Shown here piece by piece: positions 55,715-64,000 of a stretch of DNA of 64,000 nt (positions are counted from its first letter, which is position 1; every line of letters begins with the position of its first letter). Position numbers and translations under genes: made by a program. The stretch is from Pictodentalium vernedei (taxonomy: Eukaryota; Mollusca; Scaphopoda; Dentaliida; Dentaliidae). The DNA lies in NCBI GenBank assembly GCA_031216915.1, contig CM062292.1, positions 71,530,956 to 71,594,955 on the forward strand, given 5' to 3'. Under the pieces are notes generated by a model. It did no database searches. It worked only from the letters and a program-made list of their open reading frames with translations, and had not been told where the DNA came from.

Positions 55715-55805
55715 TTCACTCGTCTGGAATATTTGAGTTGATCAGAAAAGGGAACATTCGGTCCGTTTTCCGATCAACTAAAAAAATCCAGATGATTGAA
55801 TCTAG
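55715..55805. repeat. Foldback hairpin related to 58,462-58,552
   Basis: GATTCACTCGTCTGGAATAT..GATCAACTAAAAAAATCCAGATGATTGAATC is an imperfect inverted repeat. The copy at 58,462-58,552 shares TCAGTTGGTCGGAAAAGCGAAC and GACGAGTGAATC with a different centre. Confidence 0.6.
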
Positions 55806-55919
55806 AAAGTATTAACAGCATTCATTTGCTTTGAATCCACGCAAGAAATGTTTCTCAATTAACACTTGAGTTGACAGAATCTTTAGTGACTTACCCAATA
55901 TCACCAGAGATGTTTGTTT

Positions 55920-56111
55920 AGTTACCCTTACCGTATCCGCACGCGAAATATGCTAATTCAACAGTTAAAAAAATAATATTTTTCCAAAAATTTCAACAAC
56001 ACCATATCATGTGACCCCAACGAGGGTTTTGTTGAAACTTTTTGGAAAATTTTAAAAAATGATATTTAAAATAATAAATTTTGATATCGTCTGCGTTGGG
56101 TAAAGGGTTAA
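55920..56111. mobile_element. TTAA foldback family member, partly decayed
   Basis: The right end is GTTGGGTAAAGGGTTAA; the left end is eroded (GTTACCCTTACCG). The core AAAATTTCAACAA..TTGTTGAAACTTTTTGG is inverted, and the CATATCATGTGACCCC motif is shared with the 58-kb copy. Confidence 0.6.
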
Positions 56112-56421
56112 CTGTGTTGAGTGTAGCCTAGTTACAACATTGGTTTGATGACTGCGCCGCGTAGTTTCACCAAATGTGTTAATATCTTGAGGTTTAGTTG
56201 CAGTTCCAATTAAATACTTACTGATTGTAATGCCTTTAACTGGAACACGAAAGAATATATGTATTTATTACTTTCCAAAGTGTGATTTACTGGGATTCCC
56301 CGGTTTGATTATAAACGATAACTTAACAAGTGAATTATGCAATCAATTGGGTCATGTGTCCATGCGCACAAACGAAGGCGCTTTGCCCTTGGTATAATGG
56401 GGACTTATTGTTTTTTACTTT

Positions 56422-56647
56422 TTAACCCTTTATCTAACGTGAAAAGCAGACGACACTTGCCCAAAAAAAAATTTGAATAGCTACTATTTTCATTTTTTGT
56501 CTTAAAAACATAGGTTTTGAGACAACATAGGACTCAAAAATATTACCTATGTTTTAGAGACAAAAAATTAAAAAATAATGAAAATTAATTGGTGATTTTT
56601 GAGAATAGCACTGGCCGGTTTTCGTAGTTACGTTAGGTAAAGGGTAA
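56422..56647. mobile_element. TTAA foldback family member
   Basis: TTAACCCTTTATCTAACGTG, then AAAAGCAGACGACACTTGC. The inner inverted pair is AACATAGG/CCTATGTT flanked by TTTTGTCTTAAA and TTTTAGAGACAAAAA. The right end is GCACTGGCCGGTTTTCG..TTACGTTAGGTAAAGGGTAA. Confidence 0.7.
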
Positions 56648-56702
56648 CATAATATAATTATCTTTTGATAATGGAAATTAATAATGAAAAGTAATAAACA
56701 GA

Positions 56703-56836
56703 GTAATCGCTTGATTGGACTGGTTACGCGAAATAATTCATTCGAGGCGAGGGATTATATTGTAAAACACTCGTGTTTGTACAAAGTCCCTCACCTCTCA
56801 TGAATTTTTCGCGCAACCAGCCTAGTCAAGCAATTA
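56703..56836. repeat. Foldback element
   Basis: GTAATCGCTTGATTGGACTG and its near complement CAAGCAATTAC close an imperfect inverted repeat of about 60-bp arms (GGTTACGCGAAA, GGCGAGGGA). Confidence 0.65.
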
Positions 56837-56897
56837 CCCTCTATATCTTTGTGAATAAACGGATATCATATTTAATAAGTGGTAATCTTTGCGTAAT

Positions 56898-57567
56898 CTT
56901 CACGAAATGTCGGTAAACAAACAGTTCAAAGCAGAGTTGGATTCCCTGCGGAATTAGCCTGGTGGCCTGAGAGCTTGGTTGATGAGTGAGACGGAAGGTA
57001 TAGAGAGGGGTGTGGCACTCAAGATCTCAGGTCACCAGTCTAAATGGTATTCTGCGCGCAAACTTCACGAAATGTGGGTAAACAAACAGTTCATAACAGA
57101 TTCGGATTCCTTTCGGAATTAGACTGGTGGTCTGAGAGCTTGGTGGAATGGTTGATGAGTGAGACAGACGGTGTAGAGAGGGGTGGGGCACTCAAGATCT
57201 CACTCAGGTCACCAGTCTAAATGGTATTCTGTGCGCTTACTTCACGAAATGTGGGTAAACAAACAGTTCATAACAGAGTTGGATTCCTTACGGAATTAGA
57301 CTGGTGGCCTTGGAGCTTTCGTTGCTGAGTGAGACGGAAGGTGAAGAGAGGGGTATGGAACTCAAGATCTCCGGTCACCAGTCTAAATAGTATTCTGCGC
57401 GCAAACTTCACGAAATGTGGGTAAACAAACAGTTCATAACAGATTCGAATTCCTTGCGGAATTAGACTGGTGACCTGAGAACTTGGTTGTATGGTTGTTG
57501 ATGAGTGAGACAGAAGGTGTAGAGAGGGGTGGGGCATTCAAGCTCTCAGGTCACCAGTGTAATTCTG
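56898..57567. repeat. Satellite-like tandem repeat, ~165-177 bp x 4
   Basis: Units start with CTTCACGAAATGTSGGTAAA at 56,898, 57,063, 57,240 and 57,406 and contain AAACAAACAGTTCA, GGAATTAGACTGGTGG and AAGATCTCAGGTCACCAG. The minus-strand frame 57,268-57,537 is only a repeat artefact. Confidence 0.85.
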
Positions 57568-57995
57568 TTCGGAATTCGGCGCTGTTATGGGCAGCTTGTT
57601 TACCCATTTCCTTTTTGAAATTTGCACCTAAGTTATTGTTGGTGTAAGGCGATATGCATTTCCTAACACAGATGTATAGGTATTATTTCATGCTAAGTTA
57701 TGGATATTCCAATTAACTGGTATTTATTTCCCCTTGAAAACATCAAGCTATTAACACAATTTTGTGGTATTATCTGGCGTAATCGTAACACTACGGCTGT
57801 GGGGAGTCTACATTTCTGATTGTAATGTAGGGCTGCACGATATATCGATAAACCGATATATACCCTTATTCAAACCAATATCGATTGAATACCGGTGTAA
57901 TTTAAAAAATATCGGTTTATCGTCATTATTGATTTAACCACAATTTAATTTTCAAGACGTCTTGAGTTTTTAAACTGTAGCCCCGAATGAATAAT

Positions 57996-58235
57996 ATTAT
58001 CCCTTTATCCAAGGAGTCGTCTGCTTGTACCCTCGTAAAATACAAATTCAGCAGTTTAAAAAAATAAATTTAAAAAATTTCAACAAAAGTATATCATGTA
58101 ACCCCTCATTGGAACGAGCTCGTTGAGCTCGTTCCAATGAGGGGGTGACATGATATAGTTTTGTTGAAATCTTTGGAGAAACTAATTTTGAAAATAATGA
58201 ATTTTGATATCGTCTGCGTCAGGTAAAGGTTTTTC
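57996..58235. mobile_element. TTAA-family foldback with GAACGAGCTC core
   Basis: Ends resemble ATCCCTTTATCCAAGGAG and GCGTCAGGTAAAGG. The centre is a perfect inverted pair, CCTCATTGGAACGAGCTC and complement (58,103-58,143), nested in TTTCAACAAAAGTATATCATG / CATGATATAGTTTTGTTGAAA. Confidence 0.7.
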
Positions 58236-58461
58236 GAACCGCGTCATGAAGGCATGCTAATTCGTTCAGACTGTGATGCCTCGAGTCTCGATTGTGGCAC
58301 CTGTGTTCATATATCTGAACAGTTTTCGATATACCGGTATACCGCGGTATTTTGTGAATATCGTGCAGCCCTGTTGTAATGTCATCAAAATGACGATCAA
58401 ATGAAGTCTCATTTCTAGCTTCGATTCAATGAATATGATTCAAAAAAAAATTCAGAATCAG

Positions 58462-58552
58462 TTGTCCGGAATACATCAGTTGGTCGGAAAAGCGAACCGT
58501 AGGTTCGCTTTTCAAACAACGGAAGTATTTCAGACGAGTGAATCTAAACATA
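58462..58552. repeat. Foldback hairpin
   Basis: GAACCGTAGGTTC centre with arms GTCCGGAATACATCAGTTGG and imperfect complement. Related to 55,715-55,805. Confidence 0.6.
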
Positions 58553-59149
58553 GACGATGACCTATTTGAGGACTAAACTTGTTCCAAGCCACAACAGTGT
58601 AGAATTTCTTGCAGAACTCGACTGGTCGTCTACGAGCTTGGGGGCAATGATACTGATTAGTATAATATACCGCCGAAACAGTCGACAACGTGCTTTTGTC
58701 TTACAACACTTTTGTTAATCTTATATCACTAAATATGAAACTGTTTATGTCATTATCTGATCACTACTTCGTCTGTTCATTCTTATTCAACCATCTTTCA
58801 ACCCGAAGGCTGTCACAAAAAGGCAAACTCTCCCTGAAGTTACAGTTATTGCTTAGAAAGCCTGCTGATTAATTCGGCATGCTGTGGGAATTCCTTTGTA
58901 AGTGCTTCTTTTGTCCCTGCAGTCCATCGCTCTGCTGTCCAGCCTATTTAGAGAAAAAATCACTTTGATATTATAAGAATTATAGTAAAGGAAAAGTGGG
59001 CCACAAAATACTGAAGACGATGAGAGGGCTTATAAACACGCAACTCTTGAGCGTTTGCAGAAACAGTCCACCGGAGAAGTTAGAAAACGTATTTTGATAA
59101 TGTTTTATTTGTTTAAGACGGAATTATTCGCTATAAATACCATGTCCAT

Positions 59150-59330
59150 GTTTGTTTGTTTATTTATTAGGATTTACCGACACATTCGAAAGCCAGGGTC
59201 ACATTGTGTCTGACAGTCTAATTTGGTGAGGAAGCCGTAATATCCAGAGAGTGTGCAGTACGCTTTAGTACACAGCGTCACCGTGCTTCCACGTAGGCAA
59301 TCGGTCAAGATCGAACCGTCGATCTTTTTT
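59150..59330 (-). mobile_element. SINE copy with internal deletion
   Basis: Minus-strand tail AATAAATAAACAAA, then the CACAATGTGACCCTGG, ACGGTGACGCTGTGTACTAA and CTACGTGGAAG segments of the SINE family at 2,155-2,506. Confidence 0.65.
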
Positions 59331-59509
59331 TGTATAAAGTCCAATGTTCTAAACTCTGAACCACCGTGTTCCCACAATATCCATGTGATGAAAAGAATCT
59401 CTAGCTTTTCCTCACTTAACAGAAGCAATCTCCAAAACTCCACATCGTGGTTCGAACCATACATGTATCTACTGAACGAATTTTGTTAAGGCCACGATTA
59501 GACCTTTAC

Positions 59510-59675
59510 TCAGCACGAATAGTTGACACTTGCAAAACACTTCCTTGAGTAACAAAAGGTTTTCATTTTTTGTGCCCCATCTTTGGAAAGACCCCGTTCC
59601 AATGAGGGAGGCTGTTTTTTAGGTTAAATATGAAAACAATAATAAAATCTGAATGGTGATTTTTGTGTGGAGAGC
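59510..59675. mobile_element. Relic of the TTAA foldback family
   Basis: Contains GACACTTGCAAAACACTTCCTTGAGTAAC, GTTCCAATGAGGGAGG and AATGGTGATTTTTGTGTGGAGAGC, each matching parts of the 61-kb copy. The palindrome has lost one arm. Confidence 0.5.
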
Positions 59676-60186
59676 ATCATTTAGAAAAAGCTTCGCCGAG
59701 TCGTCGGTTCCGAAGGAAAGTTTCCAATCCCTGTTATGACAGTTGCAAATCAGTCAATCAAGCGGTGGTCTGAATCTGCATACAGCTAAATCCGCTAACC
59801 ACTCACGTTGTCGCGGTTTCACTGGAAACAGGTTCGGACTAGTCAGACAAACAACATGCCGAGTTCCTGTTGTTCAGTTTTCTTCCACCAAAAAGACTCG
59901 CTAGACAGTCCTTGGTTTTCAGACAATGGCGGGCAAGCACATATCGCCGTCCAGGGCCAGCTCTAATGGTACCACCCCACCGCGGCAGTATTTTTGGTGG
60001 CTGGTTTTATGTAAGTACCGTGAACACGAAGCGGTCTTTTTCGCGAGCAGATTGCGATACGCATTCAGTGGAGAAACGAAAATGGCGTGTCATATTTACT
60101 GTTCTCGGCATTTTTTTTTTTCGACGGGAGAGATTCCAGGGCGTTGCTGGGAGGTGGGGGCTGACAAAGAAAGTCATGATCAGGTG

Positions 60187-60412
60187 CCAATAATATAAAA
60201 CTTTTGCAATTGTATTTTCTAGAATTGTATTTTCTACCTATTAATATAACCGACTAAAATGAATCATTAGCATTTTAAAAGATATTGCAATTTGCCAACC
60301 TGCAAATTGCCACATCTCTGAAAATGCTAGTGGCTCATCTCAGCCCATTTAAAGTTATAACTAGAAAATACAATTCTAGAAAATGCAATTGTAAAAGTTT
60401 TATAGTATTGGC
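60187..60412. repeat. Foldback element with ~50-bp arms
   Basis: Arms CCAATAATATAAAACTTTTG.. (60,187-60,243) and inverse (about 60,353-60,412). An inner pair, GCATTTT..TTTGCCAAC against its inverse, lies between. Confidence 0.7.
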
Positions 60413-60829
60413 CCCTAGTCGAAGTTCTCTGTCCGTTTTCGTGATCACAGTAAAGTAGCCATCTGGATTTCACAACTTTACTGACAAATTATTTTGCTCC
60501 TTCCAAGAGATACCGCTCGAATTATGTCATTGTCACTCACCTACCTAATTCTTGATCACATTACGTTTTTAAAATGTGATGTAAATCATTTGTATTCAGT
60601 CTGTCTCCTTTTAGTTACAAAACTAGGAACAACTCCGTGTGAAAATAATATCCTGAGGCGCTCACCTACCCATAGTTGAATAAAGAAGGATTTAATTAAC
60701 ATTTATGACCAGTTAACATTACCATTACACGGGAATGAAGTTAATTATTTATAAATCTGTTATCCATGCCAGATGATGTTTTCTAGTATTTGTACGCTAC
60801 CACAGTAATGCAAAACTAGGCCGTCCAAA

Positions 60830-62730
60830 TATGAACCGAGGGACTTGACTTGAACAAACTTGAAGGATGTTGTATACCAAATATCAAACAATTCTGACTG
60901 GTGGTTCTGGAGAAGAAGATTTTGAGAATATTACAAATTTTGCACAATGTGAAAATTAGCCTCCCTCCCCCACCCTGGGAACATGAATATTGACCCAGGG
61001 ACTTTATCTGAACAAACTGGATCTGAACCTTCTAAGGATGTTGTACATCAAATATCAAAAGATTGTGATTGCATCTCAAGAAGGAGATTTTTAAAGATTT
61101 TTCCTCAAATTGGACTATGTTAAAATTTGGGCTCCAATAGAGAGCCCAAATATTAACTCAGACTTGATTTGAATAAAGTCAGATCCCTAAGGATGCTGTA
61201 TAACAAATATCAAAAGATTCTGAGTGGCGGATCTGAAGAAGAAGATTTCCAAAGATTATTCACCATACTGCACTAAGTTAAACCTCGGGCTCCCTTAGAG
61301 AGCCCAATTATCACTCAATGGACTTGAGATGAACAAACTGAATTCAACCCCTAAACAGATTCTGAGTGCCATATATTAAATGATCCTGATTGGTGTTCCT
61401 GGAGAAGAAGAGTGTCGAAGATTATTACTCATATGGGATTAAGTTAACGCTTTACCTAACATGAAAATTAGACGACACTTGCAAAAAAACTTCTTGAATA
61501 ACTAATCTTTTTCATTTTTGTCTCAAAAACATAGGTTATGACCCCTCATTGGAACGAGCTCGACGAGCTCGTTCCAATGAGGGATCATAACCTGGTTTTG
61601 AGACAAAAAATGAAAAAAATATTGAAAATTAATTGTCGATTTTTGTGAATAGCGCTGGCAGTTTTTAGCCATTATGTTGGATAAAGGGTTAAAATTCGTT
61701 CTCCGATAGGGCGATCAAATATCAACCCAAAGACTTGATTTTAACAAACTTAGATCTAACTGCTCCCAAACTGTTGTATATCAAATATCAAAAGATTCTA
61801 ACTACTGGATCTGAAGAAGAAGCTTTTCAAAGATTATTCCCCATATTGCACTAAGTTAAACTTCGGGCTCTGTTAGAGAGCCCAATTATCAACCGATGGA
61901 CTTGAGTTGAACAAATTGAATCCAACCCCTGTGAAGATATATTGGACTAAGCTGAAATTCGGAATCCAATGGGGAGCCCAAATATTAACCCAGGGCCTGG
62001 GTTTGAAAAAAATGAGATCTAACCTCCCTACGGATGTTCTGTACCTAATATCAAAAGATTCTAACTGGTGGATCTGAAGAAGATTTTTCTCACCTATATT
62101 TCACCAAGTTAAAATATGGGCCCTCATAAGAAGCCCAAATATTAACCGGGAAGTTGATTTGAACAGGCTTGAATCTGACCCTCATAACAATGTTGTATAC
62201 CAAACATTAAAAGATTCTGACTGGTGGTTCTAAAGAAGAATTTTAAAAATTATTCCACATATTGCCCTAAGTGAAAAAGCCAAGGGGCTTCATTTTAACA
62301 AACTTGAATATGACCTCCTAAGGATGCTGTATACAAAATATCAAAAGATTTGGATCTGTGGTTCTGAAGAACATTTTTTTAAAAATTCTTGCAAATATGC
62401 TGACTTGGCATTTTTCGACGCCCTCTACAGAACATCTTGACAAAACCGATGACAATTGTTTTCACATTCCATTCTACTGGTCCTATGGATGCTTCATTCC
62501 AAATACCAGTTCTCTGTTCCGAGTGGTTCAGGAGAAATGGGCGTTTGAAAATGTTTCTATTTTTAGCTCATGGGATTCCCACAGTACTCAATAATACAAA
62601 ATACCAAATTTGGTTCCAATCGGCTTATCGGTTCTGAAAATAGAAATTTGGGGCGAGGCCGAAAATCTTGCTCTCCCATTACAAAGGCAGATACTGCTCC
62701 AAGAACTTCGTTTGAATAAAATTGATGTCA
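60830..62730. repeat. Degenerate minisatellite, ~150-170 bp units
   Basis: About ten units share GGACTTGATTTGAACAAACT, GATGTTGTATAYCAAATATC, AAAAGATTCTGACTGGTGGWT and TGGAGAAGAAGATTTT. Anchors fall near 60,848, 61,003, 61,166, 61,328, 61,738, 61,909, 62,010, 62,156 and 62,292. One unit is split by the foldback element at 61,444-61,692. Confidence 0.75.
61444..61692. mobile_element. TTAA foldback element inside the minisatellite
   Basis: TTAACGCTTTACCTAACATG..GTTGGATAAAGGGTTAA. The core is a palindrome, CCCTCATTGGAACGAGCTCG and complement, flanked by GGTTATGA/TCATAACC and then TTTTGTCTCAAAAAC/GTTTTGAGACAAAAAA. This is the best-preserved member. Confidence 0.78.
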
Positions 62731-62970
62731 CGCCTCAAAAGGAAGCTCCATACCAAATATCAAGTCATTGTTCCCCCTGGTTCAAGAGAAGAAGATTTTT
62801 TTTAAATTTGGACCAATTTCGCCCCACCTCGTTGATTTGAACAAAAACAAAATGCGACGTCAGGACAAGCAATCACTTCAAGGTCAACTAAAATTGGTTC
62901 AGCAGTTTATGAGGAGCAGAAGCAAACACCATATTCATGGATACGGGCGACATACGATGGAAGACACACC

Positions 62971-63036
62971 GTCGTCTGAGTGCTAAAATGTTCTATGTCC
63001 CCAATGGGACATAGAACATTCTAGCACTCAGGCGAC
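62971..63036. repeat. 31-bp-arm palindrome
   Basis: GTCGTCTGAGTGCTAAAATG.. inverted at 63,006-63,036 with few mismatches. The TTCTATGTSCC motif at the centre resembles the 32.4/38.6-kb palindromes. Confidence 0.7.
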
Positions 63037-64000
63037 GACACGACAAACGGTGAATGATCACTATAGCGCATCCTGTTTTCCAGTCAGGTGACCAAACAAA
63101 CAGCCAATATTTCAAAGCCACCATGGGTGACAATTTTCGACATTGGAAGAGATTTACATGAAAGTTAGCTCCCCTTGATATTCCAAAGTTGTCAGTAAAT
63201 TTAACACTAATGGTATGGGAATTGCATTTACAAATTGAAATTTCGAGATGTTAGCGAAGTTGTTTCATCGATGTCCTCATCATTTCACAAATTTTCGTTA
63301 TTTTACCGTAGAGACAGAAGGAGTAGAATATAAGGGACAGATCGTGCCTTATTACCCGGACTTTTGCCGGTGCAGCTTGTGTTAAATTCCTATAGGAACG
63401 GGACTTTTGCCGGTTCAACTTTTTGCGGTGCAAAATGTCGGCACCATTCATATAGATCCGACAACTGGGGTACATAGTGCATATATAGTATACTACGGTA
63501 TGTATAGTGATATATGTTAAACACAGGGCTCTGGATATATATTATGGCATGTGATGAAAAATTGATGGTAAAGGTGAGATTTTTCTTGAAAGTTTTCCCC
63601 GCGAAACGGTTCACGTTGCTATTGTTGTAGTGACGTCATGATGCGCACGCGACGTCATAGAGACGTTGACCACTGTTGTTGGCCCACTATACAATCTGAC
63701 ATAACGTTGTTCGGGTCGGGGGGTGTTGGCCTTCTCGTAGGGGGGGGGGGTGATCTGGTAGTAGTGGTGTATATCCATGTTGGTATACTATTAGCCCTTC
63801 GGCCTTCATATCATCCTATGTCTGCTATAGCTAGGTCAAGCAGTATTGGGAGGGGGTGGGTAATGGAGGGGGGGTAATGCATGATCACCCAGTGGGAGGT
63901 AGTTCTTGGGTGTTTAAATTGGGCAGTATAGGATGAATGGTCTGTTGGTCTATTACCCCTTAGTTCTATTAACCTACCAAATCCTTTGTATTATCTTATG
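63037..64000. other. Intergenic host DNA
   Basis: No gene seen; G-rich runs near 63,715-63,752 and 63,850-63,876. Confidence 0.4.

Noticed and set aside
57268-57537. 89-codon minus-strand frame
   Set aside because: It contains the repeat unit twice (HPSLHLLSHS / HTPLFTFRLTQ) and lies wholly within the 165-177 bp satellite.
56898-57567. CRISPR-like array
   Set aside because: Units are long, contiguous and without spacers, in a eukaryotic background. It is an ordinary tandem repeat.
59870-60198. Two overlapping frames of 107 and 90 codons
   Set aside because: No domain or codon bias is evident, and the frames overlap. Possibly an exon, but I cannot support it.

Overview
The window is host genomic DNA from a repeat-rich invertebrate. 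It carries one nearly complete integrated Polinton/Maverick (adintovirus-type) element of 19,268 bp at 4,746-24,013, framed by terminal inverted repeats of about 475 bp and a perfect 6-bp target duplication (AGCGTA). I found no host protein gene that I trust. The SINEs, non-LTR retrotransposon remnants, Penelope-like fragments, foldback elements and scattered 'AAAGGGCAATAACTC' repeats suggest a marine invertebrate, perhaps a mollusc. That last assignment is inference.

Layout. 1-4,739: host DNA with a tRNA-derived SINE and several long hairpins. 4,746-24,013: the Polinton. Its left arm reads rightward: a small Cys/His protein, a hydrophobic-core protein, a zinc ribbon, a phospholipase A2-like plus integrase ORF, the major capsid protein, and a CARD-fold protein. 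A block reading leftward follows: fibre, adenain-like protease, protein-primed-type DNA polymerase B, and an IAP (BIR+RING). Two paralogous unknown genes then read rightward. The right arm reads leftward: a small ORF, a pVI/pX-like core protein, penton, packaging ATPase, a Lys/Ala-rich core protein and a conserved Polinton ORF. 24,020-33,980: host repeats. 33,981-38,375: an LTR element with 234-bp LTRs that has no recognisable pol and encodes a helix-hairpin-helix/coiled-coil protein. 38,380-43,440: two decayed LINEs and a Penelope fragment. 43,616-44,327: a DNA transposon with an 8-bp target duplication. 44,336-64,000: satellites, a Penelope-like RT remnant, SINEs and a family of TTAA-bounded foldback elements.

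How the Polinton genes fit together. Polymerase and integrase would replicate and insert the DNA. The ATPase, protease, capsid, penton, core and fibre proteins would build a virion. The PLA2-like domain would breach membranes. The IAP and CARD proteins look like a host cell-death/innate-immunity module. Polymerase, IAP and the two paralogs share a TATA box and 5'-leader motif. Convergent gene ends share a hairpin built on GTAATGAGAT. Several genes carry stops or frameshifts (polymerase, integrase, capsid, fibre, core, zinc ribbon/PLA2 junction), while penton, ATPase, protease, IAP, CARD and the paralogs are open. This copy therefore looks like a fairly recent but inactive endogenous element.
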